64,000 nt of DNA from Owenia fusiformis (Eukaryota > Annelida > Polychaeta > Sabellida > Oweniidae): NCBI GenBank assembly GCA_903813345.2, contig CAIIXF020000008.1:36854867-36918866 (forward strand). Direction: 5' to 3'. The position numbers and the translations under genes are program-made. Positions 8,881-22,420 of this stretch are shown piece after piece. Positions within the stretch are counted from its first letter, which is position 1; every line of letters starts with the position of its first letter. The notes below the pieces were generated by a model that worked only from the letters and a program-made list of their open reading frames with translations, did no database searches and was not told where the DNA came from.

Positions 8881-11733
8881 TCGAATTGGTAGGAATTTAT
8901 CCATCATTTGCAGGTATGAAGCTTTGGATTCCTTTATTGTACTACTTAAAGTGAACGGGCATTATTCTTCTTGGGAGAGTTTGAGACACAAAACTTAGAA
9001 TTTAGCTCATTGTGACAACTTTTGATGGTTGAGGTTTATTATTGTCTCCCACTTTAAGGTCTAGTTTTTTATTTTGGAAACCATTTCATATGGTTAAAAT
9101 AAGGAAATGGGATCAACCCTACAGCTTGGAGGATCATAATTTGAATAGTAATCATATTACTCGATAGGAAAATACAGAGATGGTAAAAATCATATTTGAC
9201 ATTGATTGCTGAACAAATAATTCGTCATTTATAGTAAATGCAATTATGTTGCACGACTATGTATGTTATTTTTTTCTCTTATTTCACTTTTATATCAATT
9301 GCAAAATTGCCATATTATGAGGAAATGAAACTTTAGCCAAAAGAGAGTTTCAAAACTTGTAGTTTGTAGATTTTGAATGGTGTGGCACCATTCAAAGATT
9401 TGCGTGAGATCTCTATACATGGGAAGGGGTAGATATTTTTGCAAAATGAAAATTCAGCTGTCGGCTCCTCTGGGAGTTATCTAGTGAGTCATTTCCCCAT
9501 CATGGAGCAAAAAAATTGGTCAAATATAGTGAAATTGCTCATTGCTAGGAATATGCATATTGAAAGTCCATATTCCCAGGTCAAAATACTTTGTAAAAAT
9601 CCCACTCCCTGGGACAATACTGCATATCAAATTCCAGCCCCTTGGGGGGGTCCCACACAAACAATGGGAGGTGGGGGTCCCACATAATGCATTTACAAAC
9701 TCAGCCATTGTCTCTCTCCATGAAAGGTTCTCACTTGAAAAGTCTGTAACAGATTTTGACTTTTAGAATAAAGAAATTCTTGACCAATTCTTGCATTCAA
9801 TTTGCAACATAGTCAGAGAATATCATAGTTTATTTAGAAAGTATATATATTATAATCTGAGTAGTGAACCTGTGTGCATGAACATGTCTCAAGAATTAGT
9901 AATTTTAAATTGCATCATGTTCATCAAGGTGGTGAAATTGTACCAAAAGATTTTGCATTGTCAGTTACCACAGTGCTGCTCTTAGTTAAAGCACATGTAC
10001 TTGTGGTTAAGTTATACGCCAGCCAACATGATAAACCGGTAAAAGCATAGATGATCAAATCGAGTAATGGACACATACAGACTATATCTTTGCAAAAAGA
10101 TATTTTTTCATGTCATTTTTTAATTCAAACTGAAGTCCTGGTATCATTTGATCTTTACTGGCGAGACTTTACAGTTGTATCTTTACTCAAATATTTGATG
10201 AATAATTGTTTTCCTTGCAAAATCCTTAGGAAAATAGCAACAAATTACATATGGTTTCTTTAGTTCACATGTTAAATATATAAAATGTATATGTTAACAA
10301 AATGTGTTTTTTGTAACACTTGAAAAATTATGAAATTCTGTATTTGGTATTGACTTTTTGATAAGGGCAGTCGGCACCAGTGTAATTGGACGTTACCTCT
10401 AATAAGGTAGCAGCCATATTTGGATGATTAAATCTGTCACATTTTAAATTGATGTGGCTTCTCAGAGGTAAATGGAAATTAGTTCAACTTTTCAAAATGA
10501 GACATCATTAAAGTTGACCAGAAATTCATGGGAAGATGCTAGATTTTTATGTATATTTCATGCAAAAACAACATTCCGGTAACCCAAACTAAGGAAAAAT
10601 TAACCTTCAAATGGTTGGTTTATCTTCTTTTATCCTACAAAATTAAGTAAATGTTCAAGCTCCTTTCAAATATTTTACTATATAAGGGAATTTGACCACC
10701 TTAAGATTTCTAATGGGACTTTACCCCTACAATAAATCGAATAACTTCTCATATATTTTATGTCGATTTTTCTGAAAAGAATTAAAATATTAGAAAACCA
10801 AAAATATGGCTTTATCGATGGCTAGTAAATAGTAAATAAACTTGTTTTGAATTTTCTCATAAATTATTTCATTGTATCAAGTATTACTTCAATCTGATAT
10901 CAAAAACTGCTTAAAAAGAATGTGGTATTGTGTAGAGACCACTTAATTTGGTGAAGTTATTCTGTCAGCTTTTGTATGTTGGTTTTAATGAGGTTTGACT
11001 CTCTTATTTTCTGATCTCTTATCAACTGGGCTCAGTTTCACTTTTCTCTACTGGATATTTAGAGTGTGTCAAAATTTGTACTCAGTGACCTACATATGTA
11101 TCAATGAATTGATGGGTATTCTGGCTTCTGTGTTTTGGGGTTGCTTTGTGATTGTAAAAGTATATTTAATAACTGTAGAATTTCATCTTGCTTCATCAAG
11201 CTTCGGCTTTTGATACAACATAGTTATTAAGCCGGAGAACCGACAATTGTAGAATTTATGGACTTTTCCATTTGTCAATGTTATTTGTTTTTTTTTTGTT
11301 GTTTTGAATGTTGCCATTCTAATGTTTTTTTCTTATCGTTTATTTCTGCACTCAAATAACATAAATGCTTGAAACAAATTAATATTTTCAGTTTCAACAG
11401 GAAGACAGCAAGTCTGTTAGTTACCATATTAATACAAATGATGCAAATGATAGAATTTGTGAATGCTTTGAAATGAGAGCTTATAACAGTAATTTTTCAA
11501 TGATTTCAGATTTGTTTTTCAAGGAAGTGTATCTTGTTTGATCTTTTATTTTTGCCACATCAGGCAAATCACTTTTTTTTAATATGGAGCCAGAATCAAT
11601 TTAGTAATCATACTAATCAATTAATTAACATACAAACCCTTTTACTCTTCTTTCATAAATCACATGTTAACTTAGTCACTATACAAAAAGGTATCTTATA
11701 AAAATTAGAATAAGGTTAGGAAAATGTTGTTTT
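8881..11733. other. Long stretch without recognised gene
   Basis: AT-rich, non-coding as far as I can see. Near 9650 the phrase GGGGTCCCACA occurs twice in a short G-rich patch. The short open frames here are unsupported. Confidence 0.35.
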
Positions 11734-11915
11734 TATGTCACCATCACAAATGGTGACATATTGTTATGGTCTCCAACGTTTTTATGGATGGTGTTTGGCA
11801 TTCAGCAGTTGATGATCGATGGTTTGTGTTCAGCATTCAGTGGGCGGCGTTCACTGTCTGTAACAAATGGCAGGTGGCAACATTTTGTATGTAAATGCCT
11901 TGTATTGTGTGGAAT
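11734..11915 (+). repeat. Repeat-4 copy with clear head hairpin
   Basis: Begins TATGTCACCATCACAAATGG followed by TGACATATTGTTATGG; the head folds as TGTCACCA / TGGTGACA around a 7-base loop. Then come TTTTTATGGATGGTG, repeated GGTG/GGCG-type triplets, and CTGTAACAAATGGCAGGTGG. This is the best-preserved head of the four copies. Confidence 0.7.
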
Positions 11916-13099
11916 TAAGGTCCAGTTATTTCAAAAAATGTCTAGCATGAGATCTAACAGCTCATGATGAATCCCAGAATCTATTCAATGTTAAAACTAC
12001 ATAAAAAGTCTACCAAGGCTATGTAGAACTAAGGATATTTTATCTCCACTCAAGTTAGGCTTGAAGTAAGAGTAAATATTACACCTTTGGTGGAGGCTGA
12101 AATCAAAACCTCCTCGTTTCCTGACATTTGTAGAGAATCAATAGACAAGTATATTGGTAAAGTTCTCATGTAGGCCTAGGTTAGAAAGCAAGAGAAGGAG
12201 GTGTTTGATTCCCATTTATTTTGGACCTGTTTTGATGTCATGTGACTTCAATTGACCAATTCCGTGAAAGATGGATTAGCATGTACCTTTAGGGGCACGG
12301 ACCCATTCTTTGTATTTTTGAGCAAATTGGGAAAATCTATAACAATATAAATAAGAGAGAGTCGGTTCTTATCAAAATTGAATCTTTTGTACAAAATTGA
12401 ATAATTTTGTATAATTCATCTTAAATGGCTAAATGATTTCGATGCAGTTCTATTGATTGTTGAGTTTATTCTAATTTGTTTCAGGAGTCTTTGGTGGTCA
12501 GTTTTCCTAGAATCTAATCCTGTAAAGTGATAGGTGAAAGGAACTTACCAGAAACCTACAAAATATTTCATAAACGGAAGTAAGAACAAAGAGGGGGGGG
12601 GGGGGGGTAATGGACTCAAATGAACTAAATGCAAGACTATTAAAAATTTTATCGCATTTTTACATAAATGACTGTGGGAAGTGTGATATAACACTGCACT
12701 AATTATATGTATTCAAAGTACTTCACAATTTACCGACAAATTATGGTGTGACATCACATCACTGCGGGCAAGAGTATAATATTTTAAACATCATCTCTCT
12801 AATTTAGTCATCTTCCTTTTGGATATTTGTAAATGATCTGTCAAATTAGTAAATTTTGACACATTCAACATTTTGTTGGCTCTAGATATGTTGAAGAGGT
12901 TTTTGGAACTATCAATCCTAAAAATGTTCCCATGACTACTGTTATGTGCGGTAAAGCATATATTTAAAGTACTGTCTTATAAGGTTGTTCCATCTTGAGG
13001 TCTGTAAACTCATGGTAACTAAAATTCTTACAATGAAGGATATCTTAAATTCAAGTTTGAAAGTACTCAAAGATTAAAAAACACCAATAGAACCAATAT
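11916..13099. other. Stretch without recognised gene; 15-base G run
   Basis: Contains an uninterrupted run of 15 G at 12593-12607 after GAACAAAGA. The remainder is AT-rich without recognised features. Confidence 0.4.
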
Positions 13100-13274
13100 C
13101 AGGGGTTTCACTAGAATTTCTCACAATAGGCTAAATAAATGAAAACAACAGGCAAAGTTAATGGAAATCATGAATTTAACATGGAAAAGTTGAAAAGTCT
13201 CTAAAAACCAACAGGCAATTTTGTGAAAACCACCGGTGAAAATCGCCTGTTGTCTGCTGCTAATGAAACCCCTG
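13100..13274 (+). mobile_element. MITE-1 copy B
   Basis: 175 bp, ends CAGGGGTTTCACTAG and CTAATGAAACCCCTG. The interior matches copies C and D closely (AATAGGCTAAATAAATG, AACAACAGGC, TTTAACATGGAAAAGTTG, GAAAATCGCCTGTTG). No target duplication is visible. Its left flank CCAATAT is the same as that of copy C, so one may derive from a wider duplication or share a target preference. Confidence 0.85.
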
Positions 13275-14129
13275 ACATCTACAAATGTAATAAAAAATAC
13301 TTATTTGTGATAGAAAGGCCATGAGACTAGTTCAATAATCCACCAAATGATAGAATCAGAAATATTTATCTGATGGTTTTATGCTATTATGAGTCAGCCC
13401 ACTTGGAGCTGGAATTATCCCCAGCTATTAAATATAATTGATTGTCTAGTTGTCAATTCGTTTATCAATTCAGTTATGGCATATGCTCTTAGTATTACGT
13501 CTGGTCTATCAAGGTACTGCATATTGGAGACATTTTGCAGATGTTAATTAATAGTGGGATTTTGATTAATAATGGAATATTGACTATATTAATCCGTACC
13601 TTCCCCTCTCCCCTCTCCCTACAATGGTCAACAAGAAGAACATGGTTATTTTTGGTAGGGAGACAGATTTAGGAAGGGAAAGGAAAATGGACATTTAATG
13701 TGGTGGAGGTTGAATGGTATAATGTGAAATCAACCAGATTTCTACAATTATCAACATACGGATACCCTGCGTGTAGAGTCTAGTTAAACTACAAAGACAA
13801 AGCTCTCTTTTAAGAAGTGAAGTCAAACGAATGCAAAGGGTAACATACGGATATCTATCACACAGCTTTTCTTGTGAGAACCCCATCCCCCCCCAAATGT
13901 GATATGTTGGTAAAGTAGAATACTCTTGAAGCAAGGCTACTGTGTATTTTAGAATGCCTTTCTCATGTTTCATGTCATGCATTATTATTGTGAAGGGGTC
14001 ATTCAGTGTAGCTTTATCAAGAATGTCATATAAATCATTTTAGATCATTTTACTTGTGTACTTATTATACTGTTTATTGTTTGTTTTACCTACAACCCTG
14101 AAGCTATCACTGTTGAAGCTCTCAGCATT
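13275..14129. other. Stretch without recognised gene
   Basis: Contains a CCTTCCCCTCTCCCCTCTCC tract near 13602 and little else that I can interpret. Confidence 0.35.
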
Positions 14130-14325
14130 AAGCACTGGATTTTTTCTCAAATGGGTGCAAAATTCTCATTCTCACAATTCAGACTGCTATTGGTCAAAAT
14201 ATGCCTATTTTTTGATTTTTCTCATTTTCAAGTGGATGTACATGTAAATGGATTTTCAGTTGGCTGCAAGTCTGTTTCTAAAATCTAAGATGTTTGCCAA
14301 GCCCACTTGCTGCTGGGGAGATCAT
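14130..14325 (+). mobile_element. MITE-2 copy (diverged)
   Basis: Core order is shared with the copies at 43656 and 48515: TTTTTCTCAAATGGGTGCAA, then CACAATTCAGAC, GGTCAAAATATGCC, TTTTTCTCATTTTCAAGTGG, AATGGATTTTCAG, and an end reading CCACTTGCTGCTGGGGAGATC. The left terminal repeat is eroded, while the right one (CTGGGGAGATCA) is intact. Confidence 0.7.
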
Positions 14326-16210
14326 AGCCTCTTTGTTTCTTTGTGACTGACAAATAAATGAACTACAGTGATGTAGTTGGTAGAGACTATGGTCTCTCAT
14401 AATGCAGAGTTAAACTCCATACAAAGGTGTCTGTGTTTGATGGACACATATTTAACAGGCACCTGTCATAATGTTTTTAAAAGAAGTCAGAGAATGACTT
14501 TGACAGATATGTATACATGTAGTCAGTATGCAAGGCTAGTAAAATGTCCAAGTTAATAACTCATACATGGACTACCTTAAAGCACCTGTCAAAATATTTG
14601 TTATGTTTATATACTTGTTTGTGGTTTGGATTTGGAGGTCATGTGGAATATGTAGGAGTCTAACTGTAGTTACTTGTGTGTAGGTTTTCTATGCAGTACA
14701 AGATCTGGCACCAAAGTATCATGAGCCAGAGAGTCATGTATTTCACTCTCTTGTAGACGAGCATTTGTAATCAAATCAAGTAGCTGGTCTAAAATTATTC
14801 TTCTGATTGCTTATTTGTGAATTAAAAGGACAAATGTAGTATGATGATTTTCTGATTATATGATTCTAATTGATTCAAGGGTTGATGAAAGAACTGACTC
14901 TAATTTAGAGCATGATGAAAGTCTTGCTCTTGTAAATGGTAACATAATGCAAACTCAGGTCCACTTTTAGCCAGCTTTTGCTAAGGGGCGGGGGGGGGGG
15001 GTCACTTTTCAAAAAATTCCAGGGGTTGACATTTGACATTTTTGGCCCAAAATCTCTTGAAAAGTGTTCAGATTGGTGAAAAACTGCATGATTTTGACAG
15101 ATTTCTGGGTTATGGGCCTAAGACTGTATTGATGATTGCAATCATAGAGATTAACCCATAGGCCATTACTCCAAGTCATAACAATCAAATACTGTTATTG
15201 TATTGTAATTACCCTAAATGTAAATTGTAAATAATTCTCAATGGAGAGTATTTGTAGGATTAGCTCTATATTAATCTCATTATGTATATTTGTATTGCTC
15301 TTGCAAAATGACAACATTTTCTTAGGATTATTGAGAAAAATCGAATAAATCTCTGGGATTTCAGGAACTTGGTGTGCACTCTCTGTAGTATGTGGCACTT
15401 TTATTGGCTCGATGCGTATAGTAGGACCAAATACTGAAAGACAGTGCATCATTCTTCAAAAATATCTGAAAATTGGCAAAAACATCCTCATTTGTTATGA
15501 TTTTATAAATCTTTGACTAGTTGAATTTATATTCTCAACTCGGGTACATTGGTTCGTTATCAAATTCTCATTTGGGTGCAAAACCCAATTCCTTAATTCT
15601 TGGTTTCAAAACCTGGTATTGCAAGGAAATAGATGGAAGACCACAGACTATATACAAACTATTGAAAGTAATGCCTGAATAGATCTTTTGTTTTGTTTCT
15701 TAATACGTTATGTTTAGATAGAGGAAGGCTCATAGAATTTTGTATTGTATTAAGTCTAAATCCCCCCCCCCCTCCTTGATAGGTGTAAAATGGACTTGAA
15801 GCAGTTGGGTAAAAAGGTCTTTGTGCAAGACTATATACAAAGTATGCATGATTCTTAAAATATTGTGATTCATGACTTCATAATGTTATAATAAAATGAC
15901 GCATGTATCACAGTTATTTGGGTGATGCTTGCCCATAATTGAGCCTTGATGGGCCATCAGTTGCGTTTTATTGGTCATTTGGCCAAACATAGCATTTATG
16001 AGTAGTAATTATACTTAAACAGTTGTATAAAAAACATATGGAATGTTAATGCATGGTTCATATAGGTGTATAAAATATAGGTTAGTTTTTTTGTATATTG
16101 TTACTATTTGAATCACTTGCTTGAGGGTTTCAGAGGGTGACTCTCACCTCCCTCCCATCTTGGAATTTAAAATGCAGAATTTTTCTGATCCCAAGTATTT
16201 TTCATGTTTT
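14326..16210. other. Stretch without gene; eroded MITE-5-like copy at ~14958-15122
   Basis: Around 14958-15122 lie TAGCCAGCTTTTGCTAAGGGG, a G run, AAAATTCCAGGGG, TTTTGGCCCAAAATC and ATGGGCCTAAG, which resemble the interior and ends of MITE-5 (compare 40058-40232). A C run of about 12 lies at ~15763. The rest is AT-rich and unassigned. Confidence 0.4.
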
Positions 16211-16350
16211 TATGTCACCATCACAAGTGGTTACATATGGCTAGTTTTCAACTTTTTTGTGGACAGTGTTTGGCGGGTGCCTTTTGATGGGTGGCAGTCG
16301 ATGTCTGTAACAAATTATAGGTGGTAATATTTTGCATGTTAATGACTTGT
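16211..16350 (+). repeat. Repeat-4 copy
   Basis: Starts TATGTCACCATCACAAGTGG, then TTACATATGG, TTTTTTGTGGACAGTG, GGGTGGCAGTCGATGTCTG, TAACAAATTATAGGTGG. Same order as the 11734 and 51073 copies. Confidence 0.65.
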
Positions 16351-18522
16351 TCGAATAGTTCTACGGGTTCAAATGGGTTTCCCAATATTATGGGAAGGGA
16401 ATGGGGGAAGGGAAATGACACGGGGATATACATGAACATCTATACAAATTATGTTTTTGTATGTAGTACACAATTATACTTTATGTGTATCAAAAATTCA
16501 TTTTGTTTTACCCCAAATAATTTCTATAATATTCAGATGGCAAATTTTTCAACAAGGTTATCAATTAGTTATCACAGATAGTGATTATAGTTATGGTTGA
16601 GATTAAAAATTAAAAATTATCATTAATTTGATTATAAGGACGTCATCATAAAACTAGATTGATTAGCCCTCCAGCTTAAAAAATCCAGGGTAACTAATAA
16701 AAATTGTATAAATATTTCCTGGTGTCCACTAACTTTTGATGTTTTTTACATTTTTTCCAACCGAGTGTTTTAATTTGTTAATTATTGCATTGTGTTTTGC
16801 GATGACTAAACATCATAATTACTCCTCCATTTTGTTTGAAAAGTCTATGACCTTTTTAAACTGTATTGTTGATAATGAAAATGATTATGTCAAGATTTCA
16901 AGAAAAATGTGTTGCATTGTTTCAGGTGAAGTAGTTCAAATGATAGTTTTGTCTGTGTTTTATATAACATTTAACATTGGAGTTAAAGATCTAGTTAGTT
17001 ATAAATACTATAAGTTGAAATTGAATTGATTCGAGCAATTGCGGCACTCCCAAAGCTTTATAAGGTTATGCTTGCTTCACTACAAACCTAAAATGCAAAA
17101 TAGAAAAACTGTATGAATTTTTGGCTATTATGTTCAGCAAAAAACTAGTTGAACTTTCGAGTGACACTATTGAATAATTCGAGCTCCCCATGGTCTAAGT
17201 AATGACACCCCTATGTAATTAGGCTCATCCCAAGTAGCTACTTGTTACAATTAACAGACATCACACTGGTGATGTGCTTTTTACATTTCATATACCTGAG
17301 TTAATGTATTTTACCTGGTTATCTATAAAATTTGGAATGTCCAGTGAGAGTATCTGCAAAGAATACCCTGATACTCAGAGGCTATAATAATAATTATCCT
17401 CTGGCTAGGGGATATGATTTCTTGATTTTGAGACTATTAAATCTTAATGACCTGAAGTTGTCATGGTCTTTCATAGGAATTTGTATGTGAAATAAATACC
17501 AGCTACTTATGAAAGGTTATCTGTTATTGAAAAAGTGTATATAAAGAATTGAAATCAAAGTAATAAAAATGGTAAAGAAAGCATTTTTATAATAAACTTA
17601 TTTTCAATTTTCAGTAGAGATGATGAAGTCATCATATTTATTTGGCATTTATTATCAAAAATAGAAATTCCATAATTTGTAGACTACCCACTTTTTTAGT
17701 TGGATAATTTCTGACAGGCAGACAAGATGTACTACTGTCAATGTCTTTCAAGTAGATTGCTCAAGAGTATATGAAAAACATATCCTCCATGAAAAACACA
17801 TTTATGCGGCTTCTTCACTATGATTTAGTTAGTGATGATATACTCAGGATCAGTCAGAACCGTGGATATATTGTATTAAACTGAAAAAGTTGTGTTTTTC
17901 AAATTAAGGTAAGCTTTGATGATTGCATTTTGGATATGTCCTTGCATGATGTTAGTATACAAGTTTATATTACTTAGTGTACACAACTAACTAAAACAGA
18001 TTTGAATGTTTTTACATTTTTTAGATTTTCAATGTAGTAACTTAGATATTTTAGCTGGTTTCTTAAGGTGTTGTAGAGATTCTGTTGTCATCCCATATTA
18101 TTTACTTGCACCGGGTAAGAAGGGGTTGAAATAATGATATCATCCATTGTTGTTTTTTTCAAAATGGCCATAAAACTCCAAAATTCAAAATTAGTATGTA
18201 AGTTCAATATGTCTTTCGTAAGAGTATTGATAGTCTGTGGACCTCACCCCCCTTATCTAGTTCATCAACACATCACTTTTTTTTGGGGGGGGGCTTGCAA
18301 GGTCTTGTAGCTAGACTAGAATATTGAGTGAACCGAGTTTAAGATTACATGTAATCCACTTGACGATTCCACTTCCATGCCCAACATGGCCACTATGTCT
18401 CTACTTGAATTCAAGTGTAGGCTTGCTTAAGTGCTTTGGTTGGCATCTTTCATATTGAAAGGCCCATGTCCATAAGAAATATGGGTAATGTGGTAACAGC
18501 TTTGTATTTTATTCAGGGGGTC
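16351..18522. other. Stretch without recognised gene
   Basis: A 97-codon open frame at 16736-17029 (plus) shows no domain and is AT-driven. A GGGGGGGGGG tract preceded by eight T lies near 18272. No repeat ends were recognised. Confidence 0.35.
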
Positions 18523-18596
18523 CAGGCCTGTAGCCCCTGTGCCAAATTTGGTTAAGTGACCCCCCCCCCCCTTTTGAAATTCTGGCTACCGGCCTG
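18523..18596. mobile_element. MITE-5 internal-deletion copy
   Basis: 74-bp element with ends CAGGCCTGTAGCC and GGCTACCGGCCTG, flanked by identical GGGTC at 18518-18522 and 18597-18601 (5-bp target duplication). The interior has a run of C. Compared with the 175-bp copy at 40058 it is shortened. Confidence 0.8.
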
Positions 18597-18919
18597 GGGT
18601 CATTAACAGAAACCGAGTAAAGTTCAGATTCTCAAATACAATCGTTGTAACCATGAATATGATGAATATGTCATAGAACGAAGACTGAACAATGAACCTT
18701 AATGCAAGAATTCATAACTTCGCTAAGTTTAACAGCGACTGATAAGGGGAAAGGTACTTTGACTCTGGTTCTTTTTCATATGAGATGCATCAGATGCACA
18801 ATACCCTAAACCCAAGGTAAAAGTAACTTCTATGGATGAAGCTCCCAATAAATGATGTAAAATCAATTTTTTGAAAGGGGTGAGAGTATGGTCAACTGTG
18901 TACTAGTACATGCCAATAT

Positions 18920-19086
18920 CAGGGGTTTCACTAGAATTTCTCACAATAGGCTAAATAAATGAAAACAACAGGCAAAATTAATGGAAATCATAAATTTAAC
19001 ATGGAAAAGTTGAAAAGTCCCTAAAAACAACAGGCGATTTTGTGAAAACAACCAGTGAAAATTGCCTGCTGCAAATGAAACCCCTG
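18920..19086 (+). mobile_element. MITE-1 copy C
   Basis: 167 bp, ends CAGGGGTTTCACTAG and AATGAAACCCCTG, with AATAT on both sides (18915-18919 and 19087-19091) as a 5-bp target duplication. The interior is nearly the same as copy B, but a few bases are missing near the right end. Confidence 0.88.
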
Positions 19087-19454
19087 AATATGTATTTAAC
19101 ATTCTGAAACTTTCATTAGGACTTTGAAGAAGTTAAACTTGTTAAACAATTGAATGTATGCCCACAGCTGTTTGCCTTAAAAACTCACTTCTGCTTCATA
19201 TTTTTATTCTAGTAACAAGGGGGAATCTGTTAAGCAGATATCATGGTATATGTGCAAAAAATCAGGTTTTAATTCAGAAAAGGAAAAGCATCATGGATGC
19301 CATGTCCACATTTTTCACATGTGTTCCAAATATTTTTTCTTAAAATTTAAATCTGATTTTTGGCATTTCTATAAAATCAATTTTTTTAATTTCAGCCATT
19401 GGTCTCAAAAATGGATCTTATTATTTCAATTATATATTTTTTATTAGAATATGA

Positions 19455-19640
19455 GCCTACATATGACCTATGAAAGAAATGTCATGATAGTAATATGTTT
19501 ACAATTGAAATTAGAGTGAAAAAGAAATGAAAAACAAAGTAAATAGGCATATATTCATTACTTCAAATTGTAAACAAATTTTAGAAAATCAGACATTTCA
19601 TTCAAATTTAGAGAGAAATAGCATGAAATAGGAATGATTG
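19455..19640 (-). repeat. Repeat-3 copy
   Basis: Reverse-orientation copy of a family with copies at 25086, 36300, 38155, 41400, 50205 and 50800. Shared landmarks are TGTCATGATAGT, AAATTAGAGTGAAAAAGAAATG, AAATAGGCATATATTCATTA, AAAATCAGACATTTCATTCA and GAGAGAAATAGCATGAAA. No terminal repeats were found. Confidence 0.6.
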
Positions 19641-21177
19641 TAATAAATATTTTTGCAGATGATAAAACATATTTCATATGGGCAGATCCTTTACTTGACA
19701 TTAACCATTAATCATGGACTATTAAAGCAATCTGTACTACTTATATTAATGTTAAGGTCGCGTGTGATTGGTTTAATTTAAGGTGTGTCTTAGCTTTGTT
19801 ATTAATCATTCATATAATCATCAACTATTTTATGTTTATAATTTTAATTTTCTATTGTTTGGTTCAAATGTAAACTATTTTATTGGATGTCTGTCTCATA
19901 TTTGAATTTCCCCCAGTTTCGCATATTGTTTCCTCATGACCTTCATCATGAAAACCTTTTAATTTCTTGAAATTTGACATGCTTTTTGCAGCCCTCTCCC
20001 TATCTCCAATCCCCAACCCTCCCTCTCCCTCTCCCCCATTCCAAGTCCTCCCTCTTATACCTATCATCCCCATTCCTCACCCCTGTACATGTCCGTACCC
20101 CTAGACCTCACCCTAATAATGCTGTCTTACCTTTGGAAAATGAAAATTTGCTAAACAGAAAATCACCGTATATTTTCTGAAACCTCTTATGAGCTCTTAA
20201 CTTTGTTTTAAGTGGCATATATATTGTTTGTTATGATTAACACTTTTTACTTCTCTTGTACAAGTATTTTTTGAATCATAAAAGTGATAAATGAATTGTC
20301 AGAATTTTCTAATTAAAATAACTCCTGCCACTTAACTCACTTAACAAGGCCAATCCTAGTATTATAAAAACCAGTGTAAACCTCAACTCCCCTCTTGTTA
20401 CACTGTAGGAGAATGAGGAGAGTTGTATACTGGTACAGGACCATAGCAAAACAATGTCACTCCCAGTCATAAAAAGATTCCCCCAAAATCAGATTATTCA
20501 TTTTGCTTTTCATTTGGATAGGTGGGATTGGACTGAGTTGAAAAAATTGACTTTTGGCTCCCTTTGACTCATGAGGGTTAAAACATAGAAAATGTAGTTC
20601 CTTATAATTTTCTGATATATAGGCAAGAATTAAAATGTGTATCTCATTTGAGGATTGCAGATTCAGTCTAGCTGATATGAAGGGTACAAGTAGTTCATTC
20701 CATTCTTCACGAATAAAGGCAAAGTATGCAGGATGTATGCTTCAGTGTGACTTGGTGGTTTTTTTCTTCATTCATTCTTAACCTTTCTTCATATAATTTT
20801 CCATTTGAGTACGTCATATGTCATTCGTTCTTTATGAAATTATGAATAGATTTAAAGAAAGTTCGGAGACAGTTTTCTGTCGAGTAAAATTGTCTTTTAG
20901 CGTTTTGTTGTATTTCTTCACAAATATTATTTTTGACACATGGACATTTAAAATAGCTGTGGTTTGCGGTTGTAGGTTTTTACATGCAGGTTATGATTAG
21001 CAGGTCTTGGCAGTGTATTATTATCCTACTGTAGTTGACTTCCACAACCAGTGTGTCTAGCTGGTATCATGTCCGGGTGTCATGTCATAAGGGTTTTTGA
21101 TATATGGTGAACATGTGTATTGCTAAACACCCTTTGTACAACAAAATTTTGTTCCATTTACAGGCTTATTTAATTGC
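19641..21177. other. Stretch without recognised gene
   Basis: Contains a CCCTC-rich tract at about 19993-20060 (CCCTCCCTCTCCCTCTCCCC). No coding evidence was found. Confidence 0.35.
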
Positions 21178-21409
21178 AAGTTAAAGTAGTTTAAACCTGT
21201 TTATCTGAACACCTCTCAATGTGAACACTTTTTCTTGGTCCCAATGTTATTTTCTCTGACCATTGATTCAGATGTTAAGAAACCTAAATATGAACACCTG
21301 TTAATCTCAATACTTTTGACTGGTAGGACAAGTTTTTTCCATAAATGGGACTTTTGAAGTGTTCTACTCATAGAGGTGTTGATACTTGAGGTGTTCTGCT
21401 TTAACTTTT
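21178..21409. mobile_element. MITE with pogo/Tigger-like ends
   Basis: The left part reads GTTAAAGTAGTTTAAACCTG and then GAACACCTCTCAATGTGAAC; the right part GAGGTGTTGATACTTGAGGT and GTTCTGCTTTAAC is roughly its reverse complement. Inside is AATGTGAACACTTTTTCTTG, shared in reverse with the element at 52363-52521. An AAACCTG...ACACCTCT end is typical of pogo/Tigger-type elements; the assignment is by resemblance only. Confidence 0.5.
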
Positions 21410-22156
21410 CAGATTTTAATCGGTCTTTTAGTTGTTATTTCCATTTTTTCTCAAGAATGATTTTAGAGTGTACATACATTATGAATTTACTGACTTGTAA
21501 TTTTATTGTCATTTGGATCCTGAAAATAGCAGTAGATCTATCCCCAAATCACATATATTGTCAACCAAACTTTTCTTATATGTCGCATCTCAGTTGTTTT
21601 TATTATGAATTTGCTCTAAGCTTTTCTTGCTGAACAATTTGCAGGGAAAGGGAGGGGAAGAGGGGGTGGGACAGAGATTTTATGCAAGGGCAATGCATCA
21701 TAGAGGGCCAGTAAATCTAAAGCCATCATTCACATGCAATGTTCAGAGATGTGAAAAGAAGTGATGATTTTTCATAGAAAATTACATTGAGTTTCATTCT
21801 GGAGTATCATAGACCACCTTGGAGTTTTTCACTTAGCATGTTTCATGCAGCTTTTACATGAGTTCATGAAACGGGAAAATTCAGGAAACTTGGACCAAAA
21901 CTCAAGATTTCTCAAAAATCTCACCCAATTATTATAATGCCTATCTTACTGATTTAGATTTATGCTCCTAATTGTTCAAAATCATCAAATTCTTTCTATG
22001 GGGGTCTTTTATAGATAGAAGTATACCGATATGATAATAAACTTCTTTGACCTGTTTGTATAGCCAGGTTTTAAGGGTCATTAAAACTGAAAGGTGTTTG
22101 TAGCATAAATGGTTGCAAACTGATGTTTAATGACATGTTTTTTATGTCTTTTGTAG

Positions 22157-22245
22157 TACACATTGAAGATTCTACAGGTGAGAGTCTTGCTAAAAGTGAA
22201 ATTCAACACAAGTGTGGCACGTCTGGGGAACAGTAGATTTAAAAG
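22157..22245 (+). CDS. Candidate internal exon, unknown protein
   Basis: 89 bp bounded by a good acceptor (TTATGTCTTTTGTAG) and a strong donor (AAAAG|GTAAGT). One frame is open throughout (YTLKILQVRVLLKVK..., ending NSRFK plus two bases), and joins in phase to the candidate exon at 27304. A second frame (HIEDSTGESLAKSEIQHK...) stays open until a TAG 10 bp before the donor and looks equally protein-like. I do not recognise either product. Short exons with good sites arise by chance in 20 kb of AT-rich sequence, so this is only a candidate. Confidence 0.25.
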
Positions 22246-22348
22246 GTAAGTACAACATATGTTATATACGAAAAAATAATCAAAATTAGAAATGCTTTAT
22301 ATAGTCATTCTCACTGGGTTTTTTACGCAACAGAATGCAGAAATCTTT

Positions 22349-22420
22349 TCAAGGGTTGGGTCATGATGTCAAGGGTTGGGTAATGATGTCAAGGGTTGGT
22401 CATGATGTCAAGGGTTGGGT
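22349..22420 (+). repeat. 20-bp tandem repeat, ~3.5 units
   Basis: The unit TCAAGGGTTGGGTCATGATG is repeated with small changes (one base lost in the third unit). Local and short. Confidence 0.9.
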